NCBI GenBank assembly: GCA_036788295.1
Contig: DAIQNR010000011.1
Span: 1-64,000 of the forward strand
Length of the DNA stretch: 64,000 nucleotides
Reading direction: 5' to 3'
From: JAHQVK01 sp036788295
GTDB lineage: Bacteria > Myxococcota > Kuafuiibacteriia > Kuafuiibacteriales > Kuafuiibacteriaceae
The notes under the pieces: generated by a model
What the model saw: only the letters and a program-made list of their open reading frames with translations
The model's database searches: none
Told to the model about the DNA's origin: nothing
Program-made: the position numbers and the translations under genes
In this document: positions 18,697 to 28,800 of the stretch, piece by piece
Layout: each line of letters opens with the position of its first letter
Numbering within the stretch: the first letter of the stretch is position 1

Positions 18697-19677
18697 TCAC
18701 GACGTGCCGGTGAAGGGTCTCCCCGGGAGTAGCGCGGTCAGCGATTCATGGGAGGGGTCTCGAGCGAGGACTTGGCGCTGTTTGAGCCCTTCGGTCGTGC
18801 AGAGCAGGAGTGTGGTTTTCCCTTTGGTCGGGCGCTTACCTAGGAGGATGGGTGTCTGTTGGGGCGTTCGGTAGGCGGAATAGTGTAGGTAGGAGAAGTT
18901 GTAGCTTCGAGGGACGGTGCGGGTCAGCTGCGCGAGTCGTCGGTGAAGTGGCGTGGGTTCGGCCACTCGCCGAAAATGGCACCAATGCTGGCGGTTTCCG
19001 TTTAGCGCACAGATTTGTTGCGCAGGACAGGGGGCCACCGGGAGCCGTGCGTTGGCAGCGAGCTGGTCGCGGAGCGTCTGCAGGAACGCGGCGTGCGGCT
19101 TATCCCCAGGCTCGATGATGAGAACGTCGTTGGCTCGTTCGAACTCCTGTTGGACGAGTCGGTGGGCTCGGCTTGGCGAGCCAGCAGCGTATTCGAAGAG
19201 GGAGGCGGCGAAAATTTCGAGTCCATTTTCCAGGGGTTGACCCGGCTTGGAGGCCAGGGGTGCGGGGAAGCCCAATTCAGCGAAGAGGCTGGCAACGGAG
19301 GGAGCATAGGCTTGTTGGTAGAGTTCCTCGAAGAAGAGCGAGGTGCGCGTCGGCGAAAGGGCGGCTAGGGCAGGGCAGAGACCGGCACCTCGCTCGCGGA
19401 TGTGGTTGAAGCGTTCCAGCGAGAGGTGGTTGGAGAGCTCCCGGACGATCAGGAAGGTTCGCCTAGCGTAGATGTGAAAGCGGACGAGAAGGCTGGCTTC
19501 TGTGTCCGTGTCCGCACCAAGCGACCCAGTGGGCCGCTGCGGCTGAGTGTGGTGGCCGGTTTGGAGCTGCTGCCAGGCGGTGTCTATCCGCTTGAGATGG
19601 GGTCGTTGGTCTGGCGGCCAGAGGCTGTCGCCGAGGGTCTCCCAGTCGGCTGCGTGGAGGAGATTCAGTGGTTTCAC
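18697..19677 (-). CDS. Rsm22-like small-subunit methyltransferase-family protein
   Basis: About 326 residues. The C-terminal half resembles the Rsm22 family (mitochondrial and bacterial small-subunit rRNA methyltransferase-like proteins). It shows an EPG segment (LIIEPGDKPHAAF), a Cys-rich APCPAQQICAL...WCHF stretch, FSYLHYSAYR, and a final KGKTTLLLCTTEGL. A GAGLCPALAAL segment may be the SAM-binding glycine loop, though it departs from the usual DxGxGxG. The start is uncertain: GTG 19677 lies inside a parS site, 10 bases past the upstream stop; an ATG at 19767 would overlap the upstream gene by 80 bases. It is the last gene of the rnhB operon. Enzymatic activity is unproven. Confidence 0.6.
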   Translation of the reverse strand: MKPLNLLHAADWETLGDSLWPPDQRPHLKRIDTAWQQLQTGHHTQPQRPTGSLGADTDTEASLLVRFHIYARRTFLIVRELSNHLSLERFNHIRERGAGLCPALAALSPTRTSLFFEELYQQAYAPSVASLFAELGFPAPLASKPGQPLENGLEIFAASLFEYAAGSPSRAHRLVQQEFERANDVLIIEPGDKPHAAFLQTLRDQLAANARLPVAPCPAQQICALNGNRQHWCHFRRVAEPTPLHRRLAQLTRTVPRSYNFSYLHYSAYRTPQQTPILLGKRPTKGKTTLLLCTTEGLKQRQVLARDPSHESLTALLPGRPFTGTS

Positions 19678-19685
19678 GTGGAACG
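19670..19685. promoter_or_regulatory. parS centromere site 1
   Basis: GGTTTCACGTGGAACG matches the ParB-binding parS consensus TGTTTCACGTGGAACA (equivalently TGTTCCACGTGAAACA) at 14 of 16 positions, with the whole 14-base core GTTTCACGTGGAAC intact. It overlaps the putative GTG start of the Rsm22-like gene. Confidence 0.88.
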
Positions 19686-19687
19686 GT

Positions 19688-20128
19688 TTAGGGTTGTATG
19701 GCCAAGAAATCCAAGTACAGCTCGACGGTGCGAGCAGCATGGCCTTTAGCCGCCATCGATTCCACAAAGCTTCGTCGCTCGTCCTCTTGGAGGGAGGTCA
19801 GAGGGGCCAGATCGGCCTCGGTAAGGCCTCCCTGGTGAGGGATGTTGAAGTGGTCAAGAGCATTCTCGAGTAGCGCCCGGTCGAGTAGGAAGAAGTGTCT
19901 CAAGATGTCTGCCAGAAGCTGGTCCGACGGTTGCGCACCGGGGAGCAGCTGAATGGCCGACTTGATCCGGTCCTCGTCTTGCTTAGGGCGACGGAATGAC
20001 ATTGCGGGCCTACCCCGCTTCAGCTCTAGAGACTGGAAGAATCCCTCTCGCAGGCGACGAGGACAGGCTGCCAATATCGTGGAGAGCTCATGGGCTTCGA
20101 GCCGGAGATAGAGGTCTTTGGGAGTCAT
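19688..20128 (-). CDS. Hypothetical alpha-helical protein
   Basis: A 146-residue soluble, mostly helical protein with no motif I recognise. It opens MTPKDLYLRLEAHELSTILA and contains KQDEDRIKSAIQLLPGAQPSD and HFNIPHQGGLTEADLAPL. Its ATG overlaps the kinase stop (ATGA), so it is translationally coupled to the kinase and may be its partner or substrate; that is inference. It looks real from codon use and operon geometry. Confidence 0.7.
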   Translation of the reverse strand: MTPKDLYLRLEAHELSTILAACPRRLREGFFQSLELKRGRPAMSFRRPKQDEDRIKSAIQLLPGAQPSDQLLADILRHFFLLDRALLENALDHFNIPHQGGLTEADLAPLTSLQEDERRSFVESMAAKGHAARTVELYLDFLAIQP

Positions 20129-21588
20129 GGGGGGGCGGCCGGTGTGCTGTCGTCTACAATGGGAACCACACCCGGCTCCGTGGACCTATCCCTCAATGCC
20201 TTGAAGTACACAAGGCGATTTTCCCCGGGGCGGAGGACGAGGCGCAGGCGTTCGAAGCGGTTTCTGCTCGAGAACTCGACATCATATTCCCGTAGCGGCA
20301 CCAGCCTGAGGCGGTCGATGGGAAGGTCACCTCTCTGCTCCCCGTTGATGGTCACGGTCCCGGCGGTGTCTGCAGCGACGGAGAGCGACGACTGGGCGTC
20401 AGGGTTGTGTGTTCCCGCGATTCGGACGGCTGCCAAGGCCGCGCCAAGGATGGCGAGGAGAGGGAGGGCCAGCCCGGTGAGTCGGCGCCGCTGTCGGCGA
20501 CGGGCAGGACCCGCGGACCGTGTTTCACGTGGAACGGTGGTGCGAGCTAGAGCGGGGTCCGTGACCTCGGGTAGGAGCTCGAATCCCGCATCCGAGATCT
20601 GGCGAAAGCGAAGGGGATCACCCGTCCATCTACGAAGCGCGGACTCCCGGGTCGCGAACTCCTGCCGATAGAGCGTCCGGAGCCACTCCGCCAACTCCTC
20701 CCTCGCCTTCGGTTCGTTCCATCCGTTGGACCCCAAAAGCGACCGACGCATCTCCATCGCGCTCCTCGGGCGCCTCGGCGCGTCCCGCTCGAGTGAACGG
20801 TGAACCAATCGTGCCATTGGCCAAGCCCCCCACGGGAGCTCCCACCCCAGAAACTCAACCCGGCGGGTACAAATACGCCGGGCCGCCTCCAGCTCGACGA
20901 CGCCACCAAACAGCGACCTGCCCGCCAAACACTCCCACAAAACGATCCCCACACTGAAAAGGTCGCTCCTCCCATCCAATGGCCGTTGCCAGACTTGCTC
21001 GGGAGACATGTAGCCAAACTGACCCTTGATCACGCCCGCCCTCGTAAGCGCGCGCCCCATCGAGGCCTTGGCAAGCCCAAAATCTAAGACCCTCACCGTC
21101 CCGTCGAATCCCAGCAGGATGTTCGAGGGAGAAACATCTCGATGGACGAGAGGCCCTCCGAGATCCCTAGGTATGGAATGCGCGTGCGCCAGCGCGGCCA
21201 GCACGTCGGCGCCCACGAGCCGGACCACTTCGATGGGGACTTGCTCGCCTTGAAGGCTGCACCGCTCTAGGACCCGCTGGAGGCTCCTTCCAAAAACGAA
21301 CTCGAGGACCAGGAAATCTCTCCCCTCGGATTGGCCGGCCTCCAGCGTCTGGACGATGTTCGGATGGACCAGGACGTTTGCGACCTCCCGCTCCCTGGAG
21401 AAGTGGTCGATCGCTTCGTCGTCTTCGAGAAGCTCCCACCGTGGGACCTTGACGACAAACGTTCCGTCGTATTGTCCACCGCGCCCCCGGTGGGCCAAGA
21501 AGATGTCCCCCAGCCCTCCCGCCGCCATGCGCTTGATGAGGCGATAGGAGCCCAACCAGGACCCCTCACCAAAACCGGCTGCCGTCAT
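20125..21588 (-). CDS. Membrane-anchored Ser/Thr protein kinase
   Basis: A 487-residue Hanks-type kinase. The kinase domain (about 13-280) has a glycine loop AAGGLGDIF, the ATP-anchoring Lys in FVVKVPR, HRDVSPSN as the catalytic loop, DFGLAKA and the APE-equivalent MSPEQ. The usual catalytic-loop Lys (HRDxKxxN) is Ser, a variant common in myxobacterial kinases. A basic juxtamembrane stretch precedes one transmembrane helix (about 368-388). The periplasmic tail resembles a PEGA-like beta-domain (VAADTAGTVTINGEQRGDLP). It is ATGA-coupled to rnhB upstream and to the unknown gene downstream. A parS site lies within the coding sequence at 20521-20536. Confidence 0.93.
   Translation of the reverse strand: MTAAGFGEGSWLGSYRLIKRMAAGGLGDIFLAHRGRGGQYDGTFVVKVPRWELLEDDEAIDHFSREREVANVLVHPNIVQTLEAGQSEGRDFLVLEFVFGRSLQRVLERCSLQGEQVPIEVVRLVGADVLAALAHAHSIPRDLGGPLVHRDVSPSNILLGFDGTVRVLDFGLAKASMGRALTRAGVIKGQFGYMSPEQVWQRPLDGRSDLFSVGIVLWECLAGRSLFGGVVELEAARRICTRRVEFLGWELPWGAWPMARLVHRSLERDAPRRPRSAMEMRRSLLGSNGWNEPKAREELAEWLRTLYRQEFATRESALRRWTGDPLRFRQISDAGFELLPEVTDPALARTTVPRETRSAGPARRRQRRRLTGLALPLLAILGAALAAVRIAGTHNPDAQSSLSVAADTAGTVTINGEQRGDLPIDRLRLVPLREYDVEFSSRNRFERLRLVLRPGENRLVYFKALRDRSTEPGVVPIVDDSTPAAPP
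20521..20536. promoter_or_regulatory. parS centromere site 2
   Basis: TGTTTCACGTGGAACG matches the parS consensus TGTTTCACGTGGAACA at 15 of 16 positions. It lies inside the kinase gene, 851 bases from site 1 and in the same orientation. The codons it imposes (GTT CCA CGT GAA ACA) have A/T third positions unusual for this GC-rich gene, consistent with selection on the DNA site. Confidence 0.93.
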
Positions 21589-22238
21589 GTGCTCCCGATG
21601 GTATCGAGGGACCGGGCCACCGGCGCAAAGCTTCGTCGATGCTCAGGGCACGGCCCCAACTCGGCTATGGCCTCCATGTGGTGCTTCGTCCCGTACCCCT
21701 TGTGACGGCCAAAGTCGTAGCCCGGATAGTGAAGGTCGAGCGCGCCCATCATTTCGTCCCGGTGAACCTTGGCGAGGATCGATGCCGCGGCAATGCTGAG
21801 TGAGAGCCGATCTCCTCCGACCACCGCCTTGTGCCGCTCCGAAAGTGCGGGTGGAGAGACGCCGTCGAGAAGGGCGACAACTCCCTGCGACGGGAACATC
21901 GACCGGAGCCGGTCCATAACGGTCTTGACCCCGTGAACCCTCGCCGCAGACAGACCCAAGCGATCGATGATGGTTGGTGGAACCGACACCACCGCCCACC
22001 CGAACGCTGCATCGCAGATGCGCTGCTGGAGGGACGCACGGCTCTTTGCCGAGCACTTCTTGGAGTCATCGACCCCAACGAGGGTTTCAACCCGCGAAAA
22101 ATCCAGCGCCACTCCGGCGACAACCACCGGTCCAGCGAGCGGACCCATGCCCACTTCATCGATTCCCACCAGCACCAACGAACCATTGGCAGCTTCAACG
22201 AGATCAAAACCGACCAGCTCCGCATGGCGATGCGCCAT
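21585..22238 (-). CDS. rnhB: Ribonuclease HII
   Basis: About 217 residues. It removes single ribonucleotides and RNA primers from RNA-DNA hybrids. The catalytic acidic residues are in VGIDEVGMGPLAGPVVVAG, with the DE pair and the GxGPL loop, then VDDSKK, SIAAASILAKVHRDEMM and YDFGRHKGYGT. The start is uncertain: ATG 22238 has GAGGGG at good spacing, while ATG 22265 would add nine residues. It is divergent from nadA and ATGA-coupled to the kinase. Confidence 0.93.
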   Translation of the reverse strand: MAHRHAELVGFDLVEAANGSLVLVGIDEVGMGPLAGPVVVAGVALDFSRVETLVGVDDSKKCSAKSRASLQQRICDAAFGWAVVSVPPTIIDRLGLSAARVHGVKTVMDRLRSMFPSQGVVALLDGVSPPALSERHKAVVGGDRLSLSIAAASILAKVHRDEMMGALDLHYPGYDFGRHKGYGTKHHMEAIAELGPCPEHRRSFAPVARSLDTIGST

Positions 22239-22332
22239 TTGCTCCGCCCCTCGCTTGGTCGGCATCAGAGCACCCACTCCGCATCTCTGCCATCGACTGG
22301 ACATCCCCCGCAAGCCATGGTGCAAAACTCCC

Positions 22333-23268
22333 ATGGCCATACGGGACCTCGAGTCCGAAATCCAGAGGCTGAAGGCGGAACGCAACGCGGTGGTGCTCGC
22401 CCACTACTACCAGGATCCCGACATTCAGGACGTGGCCGACTTCATCGGCGACAGCCTCCAGCTCGCGCGGCAAGCGGCGTCCACCGAAGCCGATGTCATC
22501 GTCTTCGCCGGTGTGCACTTCATGGCCGAGACGGCAAAGATCCTCAACCCATCGAAGACCGTACTCCTCCCCGACCCCAAAGCCGGGTGCTCTCTTGCCG
22601 ATGGCTGTCCGCCAGACGCTTTCCGGCGCTTCCTCGACCGGCATCCTGGACACACCGTCGTGAGCTACGTGAACTGTTCGGCTGCGGTGAAGGCCATGTC
22701 GGATGTGATCGTGACGTCGTCAAACGCGGTTCGAATCGTAAACTCCCTTCCAAAAGACCAACCGATCGTATTCGGACCGGATCGACATCTAGGAAGGTAC
22801 GTGGAGAAGCAATCCGGGCGAGAGATGGTCCTATGGCCTGGGGTCTGTCAGGTCCACGAGCTGTTCAGCGAGCGCAAGATCCTTCAACTGCGGGAGCGTT
22901 CGCCGCGGGCCCTGGTCGTGGCTCACCCCGAGTGCGAGGAAACCGTTCTCGCTCTCGCTGACCACATTGGCTCGACCCGCTCGCTCCTCGATTTCGTGGT
23001 GAACTCCGCTCCCCAAACCACATTCATTGTCGCGACCGAACCCGGAATTCTCCACCAGATGAAGAAGGCTACGGAAGGGCACCGCAAGACGTTCATACCG
23101 GCGCCGCCGTCCTCGAGCTGCGCCTGCAATGAATGTCCGCACATGAGGTTGAACACTCTCGAGAAACTCTACCTCGCCCTCAAGCTGATGACCCCAGAGG
23201 TCGTCGTGGATCCAGCCATCGCCGCACGCGCGCGGGTCCCGATCGATCGGATGTTGGACTGGAGCTGA
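22333..23268 (+). CDS. nadA: Quinolinate synthase A
   Basis: A 311-residue [4Fe-4S] enzyme that condenses iminoaspartate with dihydroxyacetone phosphate to quinolinate in NAD biosynthesis. Landmarks are LAHYYQDPDIQDVADFIGDS, VHFMAETAKIL, LPDPKAGCSLADGCP, YVNCSAAVKA and the Cys-rich SSSCACNECPHM. The three cluster Cys fall in GCSLAD, VNCSA and NECPHM. The stop overlaps the alr ATG (TGATG). nadB and nadC are not in the window. Confidence 0.96.
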   Translation: MAIRDLESEIQRLKAERNAVVLAHYYQDPDIQDVADFIGDSLQLARQAASTEADVIVFAGVHFMAETAKILNPSKTVLLPDPKAGCSLADGCPPDAFRRFLDRHPGHTVVSYVNCSAAVKAMSDVIVTSSNAVRIVNSLPKDQPIVFGPDRHLGRYVEKQSGREMVLWPGVCQVHELFSERKILQLRERSPRALVVAHPECEETVLALADHIGSTRSLLDFVVNSAPQTTFIVATEPGILHQMKKATEGHRKTFIPAPPSSSCACNECPHMRLNTLEKLYLALKLMTPEVVVDPAIAARARVPIDRMLDWS

Positions 23269-24407
23269 TGATCGACGCCGTTCTTCGCGACCCATCGATC
23301 GTCCCCAGACCGACAGCGCTCATCATCAAGCGCGAATCGCTCGCAGCGAACCTCGAGCTGCTACGCAACTGCACCGCAAGGCGGGTCCCGCTGATGGCGG
23401 TGGTCAAGGGAGACGCCTACGGACACGGCCTTACCGACACCGCCCGGCTCCTCGTCGAAGCCGGGGCGGACAGCCTCGCGGTGGCGGTCTTGGAAGAAGG
23501 CGTCGCGCTTCGAAGGGCGGGAATCGAGAAGGACATCCTCGTGCTCGGCGGCCTATCGAGCTCCCAAATCCCGCACTACCTGGACCACCGGCTCGAGTTC
23601 GCGGTGGCCTCAACCGAGAAGCTCGAGCACGTCGCTTCGCACGCAACTCCTCGAAACCCCGCTCGAGTCCACCTCAAGGTGGACACCGGCATGGGCCGCT
23701 ACGGAGTCCAGTGGGACCGGGCCGAACCGTTCCTGCGCGCGGCGGCGTCAGCGCCCAACATCGACGTGGCCGGCATCTTCTCCCACCTCGCTTGCAGCGA
23801 CGACACCGAGAGCTCATTCACGGCCATTCAGGTAGCCCGCTTCTCAAAAGTGTTGAAAGGTGCGAGAGAACTCGGCCTCGTCCGGGCCCGCGCTCATTTG
23901 GCCAACAGCGCCGGGGTGCTCCATCACCCCGAGACCCATTTCGACCTGATTCGTCCCGGCATCGCCCTCTATGGGGTCATGCCGTGCCCCGTCGCTACCC
24001 CAGCACTCCGGCCAGCATTGTCCTGGTTCACACAAGTCAGCTACTTCAAGGTCCTCCAGCGAGGAGACCCGGTGGGCTACGGCGGTACCTGGACGGCGCC
24101 ACAGCGCACCCGAATCGCGACCCTTCCGGTGGGCTACGCGGATGGATACCCTCAAAGCGCAGGAGGCAAGGCAAGCGTCATCATCCGCGGCGTCCGGTAC
24201 CCCGTCGTGGGCCGGATATGCATGGATGCGGTCATGGTGGATCTGGGCCCCGAAGGCACCGCCTTCAACGGAGACCGCGCCATTCTCGTCGGGGCCACCG
24301 CATCCGACGAGATCCGCATCGAGGACATTGCGAGATGGGCCGACCGTAGCCCCTACGAGGTCTTGACCGCGCTAGGGCGACGAGTCCCGCGCTTCTACAT
24401 GAAGTAG
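23268..24407 (+). CDS. alr: Alanine racemase
   Basis: A 379-residue PLP-dependent fold-type III racemase that makes D-alanine for peptidoglycan. The PLP lysine lies in VVKGDAYGHG, and the second catalytic residue (Tyr) in the ICMDAV-flanking region; LPVGYADGYP and GRICMDAVMVD are conserved. ATG 23268 overlaps the nadA stop as TGATG; an upstream in-frame start at 23133 inside nadA is rejected. The pairing with nadA appears to be simple operon packing. Confidence 0.96.
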   Translation: MIDAVLRDPSIVPRPTALIIKRESLAANLELLRNCTARRVPLMAVVKGDAYGHGLTDTARLLVEAGADSLAVAVLEEGVALRRAGIEKDILVLGGLSSSQIPHYLDHRLEFAVASTEKLEHVASHATPRNPARVHLKVDTGMGRYGVQWDRAEPFLRAAASAPNIDVAGIFSHLACSDDTESSFTAIQVARFSKVLKGARELGLVRARAHLANSAGVLHHPETHFDLIRPGIALYGVMPCPVATPALRPALSWFTQVSYFKVLQRGDPVGYGGTWTAPQRTRIATLPVGYADGYPQSAGGKASVIIRGVRYPVVGRICMDAVMVDLGPEGTAFNGDRAILVGATASDEIRIEDIARWADRSPYEVLTALGRRVPRFYMK

Positions 24408-24422
24408 CGTCTCGAGGTTCGG

Positions 24423-25724
24423 TCAGCGGGCATCCGTGATTCGGACCCCCATGATCCGAACCCAATACGGTACCAAATCGACGGTCACCTCCATTCTCCG
24501 CAGGAGCTGGAACATGCCCCCCAACTTCCTGTGCAGAAACAAGATCTCACGAGGCGGTGCAGTGAACTCGAGCCCCGAAGCCAGCTCCAGCGCCAACGCC
24601 CGAACCCGCTGCTGACCGTCCCACGCCGCAAATCGGAACGGCTGCGCGGAAGGGGAGAACGGCTCGAGGGCCAAACGCATGAGCTCGACGAAGCCAAACT
24701 TCACCCGCTCCGACTCCCGCTCGTCCAACAGACCGAAAGCCGTCAGAGCTCTCATGATGTCCTCTCGACCACCCGACTCGGCGACCGAAAGAAGATCCCG
24801 GTATCGGAGCCGAAAATCGGGCTCGAAACTCCTCGTGGATCCGAAGTCCAGAAGCCCCAGCCGCCCCCCCTCGAGGATGAGAAAGTTCCCTGGGTTGGGA
24901 TCGGTCTGTACGAGCCCCCACTCGAAGAACTCGAGAACGTAGAGGTCCAGCAGCGCCTCCGCCACAGCGGCCCGCGCTCCCTCCGCCGGGTTCGACGCGA
25001 TCCAGGCTTCGAAGGGCTGCCCATCCACCCATTCCATGGTGAGCACCCTCCGGCTGCACAAGTGGGGGACGCTTCGCGGCACCCGAAACCGAGAGTCCCC
25101 AGCCAGGCGGCCACGGATGTCGTCCATCGCCGAGCGCTCCGCGACAAAGTCGGCTTCTCTCTCGAGGACCGCGACGAGCTCCTCGAACAACGGCCCCGTG
25201 GGGACCTTTTTGCCCGCGAGCGCCAAAGAGCCGTCCACGAGCGTCCTCAGCAGGGCAAGATCCGTCCCAATGGCCTCCGCGATTCCCGGATATTGCACCT
25301 TCACGGCGACCGCTTCGTCTTCCACCCAGGCGCGATGCACCTGGCCGATGCTGGCCACCGCCGCCGGATCTTCGCTGAAGCCACCCAACGCTTCCAGCCC
25401 GCTGGTCCCGAGGTCTTCCAGCACGACCTTCCTCATGACATCCAGGGAGACCGGCTCTGCCCCAGACTGCAGCGATGCCATCGCCCTCGCCACCTCCGGC
25501 GGCAGGATGTCACCGGAGTCGAGGCTCAAGAGCTGCCCGACCTTCATCGCCGCACCCTTCAGCTGCCCAAGCCCTCGAACGAGCGCCTCCGCCTGCGCCC
25601 GCCGGGCGTCCACCGCGCCCCTCCTCGCGCCAAAGCGACCGGCGAGCTCCCGAGCCCCGAAGCTCCCAGCGAGCGACACGAGCCGGCGGGAGCGAGAGAA
25701 GAAGCCCTTGGGAACCGAAGCCAT
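24423..25724 (-). CDS. ABC1/UbiB-family atypical kinase
   Basis: A 433-residue ABC1 (UbiB/COQ8/ADCK) family protein. The diagnostic KxGQ motif is KVGQLLS, followed by ASIGQVHRA (the Ala-rich loop), AVKVQYP, the metal-binding QTDPNPGNF and LLDFG. Family members support ubiquinone biosynthesis or lipid homeostasis and mostly act as ATPases. No Ubi genes are adjacent and it looks monocistronic. It is convergent with alr (15-base gap) and divergent from the PilY1-like gene. Confidence 0.92.
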   Translation of the reverse strand: MASVPKGFFSRSRRLVSLAGSFGARELAGRFGARRGAVDARRAQAEALVRGLGQLKGAAMKVGQLLSLDSGDILPPEVARAMASLQSGAEPVSLDVMRKVVLEDLGTSGLEALGGFSEDPAAVASIGQVHRAWVEDEAVAVKVQYPGIAEAIGTDLALLRTLVDGSLALAGKKVPTGPLFEELVAVLEREADFVAERSAMDDIRGRLAGDSRFRVPRSVPHLCSRRVLTMEWVDGQPFEAWIASNPAEGARAAVAEALLDLYVLEFFEWGLVQTDPNPGNFLILEGGRLGLLDFGSTRSFEPDFRLRYRDLLSVAESGGREDIMRALTAFGLLDERESERVKFGFVELMRLALEPFSPSAQPFRFAAWDGQQRVRALALELASGLEFTAPPREILFLHRKLGGMFQLLRRMEVTVDLVPYWVRIMGVRITDAR

Positions 25725-25881
25725 GACGGAGAGCTAGAGCATTGGCCCGCTCTCCCGTGACCAAAAACGCACCCCGGCCCGCCGACGGCACCGTGATTCA
25801 CCCTCGGAGACCCACCTTGCATCCCGCACCGCCGGCACCAAAAGATGACGCCTGGCCCGTTCCTTGCTTGAAGGCAACGAC

Positions 25882-28800
25882 ATGCCGGGAATTCCATCCC
25901 TACTGCTCGCGTCCGGGGTTCTGACCGGGCAGGCCCTCCCGGAGAGGCTGCCCGACCAGCTCGACCTGCTCCGCGCCGCGGATCGAACCCCGATGGTCCG
26001 CCTGGTGCTCGACATGTCCGGCTCCATGGTCCAAAACCACGAGGCTGGACCGGAAACGCAGTGCGGCTGGTACCTCGCCAATCGCCTGGGCGAGCTACAG
26101 TACCCAAACGGCGACCTGCTCTCCCGCATCGACCTCCTCCTGGCGAGCCTGACCGGATGCCGCAGCGAATTCGATGGCATCCTCGATCGCTGGTTCGACC
26201 GAATCGTCTTCGCCGTTGACACGTACGCTGGCGCCGCCGCGCGCCCACAGACGGTCGAGGAGATCTTCCCCTGGCCGCCCGGACTTCAGACGAACACCGA
26301 CATCGCCGCGATCGAATCCGTGCTTCTCGGGCCGGGCACCGCCGGAATCCAGGACTTTTGGTCCACGCCGCTCATCAGCGCCCACCAGTTCACGGCAAGT
26401 CGCTTCCTGAGCCTCACCGACGCCACGACCCGCCAATGTCGCCCGAACGCGATCGTGCTCATGACCGACGGTGTCGGCAACAACCCTGCAGAAGTCACCT
26501 ACTCGAACGTGACCGGAGCGCCTCAGGGGGCTCGAGACGAAGGCGGCTGTTATTCGCCGACGCTGTTTTCGAACGACGGATTGGTCCTGCGCTCGGGCGG
26601 ATGTTCCGGAACGCAGTACACACCTCCGCACGGGGACGTCGCCGCGGCCTATCTGTTCGGCCCGCTCGACCCGCTTCAACCACGAGCCAACGCGTTGCCG
26701 CAGCTGTCCGGACCGGATCCCAAGCCCATCCGTACCTACACGGTCGGCTTCCTCGTGGGTGGAGGACCCAACTACGCTTCGAACCGTCTTCTCGGTGACA
26801 TGGCGCGCGCCGGAGGGGGTACATACCTCTCGGCCGACAACTTCGAGCAGCTGTACGACGCGTTCGACCGGATCATGTCCCAAATCATGGCCAACGCCGA
26901 GGCCAGCTTTCAGGCGCCGGCCCAGGAGCGGGTCGGCCTCTTCTCCGGAAACAGCGTCTATAGGTCTTCTTTCCTCGGCGTCGCGGAGGGTCCGTGGGTC
27001 GGGAACGTCAAGAAGCACTGCCAGTTCCCTTCCGAGGAGGACCGGCTCGGGGCCAACGGCGACCGCTGCGCATTCGAGTGGGTCGACGGTGAGTGGGTCG
27101 CGAACCCAACCCCTGAGGACGAGTGGTTTGGCGGCCGGGCTACGGGCACCAACGCCGGCGGTGCCGGTGCCGTCGTATACCGCCGCCTCGGTGGCTTTGA
27201 CTCGAACCCCGCACCGGGGGTGGACTCGGCGAGAATCCGGGACATCCGGACCTGGGTCCCGGGTACGGCGAACTTCATCGAGGTCGTCCCCCAATCGACG
27301 GACTTCACCGAGAGCGAGTCCTTCGCGCTGACCCCTTGCGAGCACTTCGCGCTCATCCACAAGCTGCACGGGTTTACCTTCGACACGACCGCCTGCAGGC
27401 GCGCCGACAACCCCGAACCGGTGGCGTTCGACTTGTGGCCACTCGCGGACTCCCCCTACGGAGGCCAGGTGGTGCTTCGCTACGGGGACTGCGACGCAGG
27501 GGACCCTTGCCTGCTCGCCCGCACGTCCAACACCGGCATGCTCCAGTTCTTCGACAGCGGGTTTGGCAACGAAGTGGTGTCCCTGGTTCCCCCCGAGTTC
27601 TTTCGGCCAAACAACGTCACGCACCACCGGCTCTTGGACGTGATGCGGCAGCCGACCCTCGAATTCACCCGGAGACACTACTTCGATGGCGGAATGTCCC
27701 TTCACCACGAGGACGACGACCAGGACAACGTCATCGGCCCGGCTGAGCGCGCTCTGCTCATCGCCGGGTTTGGCCGGGGTGGTGCCGGCTACTTGATGTT
27801 CCCAGTTCAGAATCTGGGAACCCAGACGTTCCAGGACGCCGCCAACGGCCCTCGAGGCATCTTTCGGGACACCGACACCGTCTTTCGCGATCTGCAGGAC
27901 ACGTGGGCGGCTCCTTGGACCGGCCAATTCCCGACGGACTCGGGGAACGAGTGGGTCGCGATCTTCCCCACCGGACACCAGGCGGCGCTCGACGCGCCGC
28001 GCGCGGAGCTGGGTCGGGTTACGAGCGGTGCTCTTGCTCCTTCGGGGGACACCGAGGACGCGCCCTTTGCCGTCGATTGTACCGACCTTCAAGCACGGAC
28101 GGGAATCGAGGGTCTCACGAGGAACCTTCGCCCTGAAGAGTGCGCGATGCCCACACCGCAGGAGATCTGCCTCGCTCAGTTCGATGCAGCCACGTGCGCC
28201 GCGCTCGGCAGCGGGTGCTCCGCATGCGGCGCGGAGACGACCGCCGACTGCCTCGCCGCCCCGTTCTTCGCTGCTCCCCCCTTCTGCTACAACTGGCCTG
28301 GATATCAGGCTCTCACTCCGGAGCTCTTCAGAGACTATGGGGTCGTGTCGATGATCCCCCTCTCGATCTCTTTGGGTCCGGTGCAGTACCGGGATGGCCA
28401 TTCGCGGGCGATCGCCTACCGGATCCGGTTCTCCCGAATGAATTTGCAACCAGGTGACGAGATCTTGATCCTCTCCCAAGACGGCGTCGTCGTAGATCGC
28501 TTCGAAGGGGTCGCCGACAACGGTCGCTTGGAGTCGACGTGGATCCGCTCACCATCGTTCTCCCTGCGCTTCTACACCTCCGGGAACCCTATGGACGCTG
28601 TGCCCAACCTGGACGGCTATGGCATCGCGGGCGTCGATGTCGTTCGAGACTTCGACCCTGGTGCTTCGCCAGGGGAAGCTCGGCCAGGAATCTACATCGT
28701 CGATATCGACGAGTGGGAGGCGGCGCCGTCCTACGAGTCCCTGCCAGCACCAGGAAATGTCCGTCAGGCATCGCTCGTGAGGGCCCGAATTTCGAGCGAC

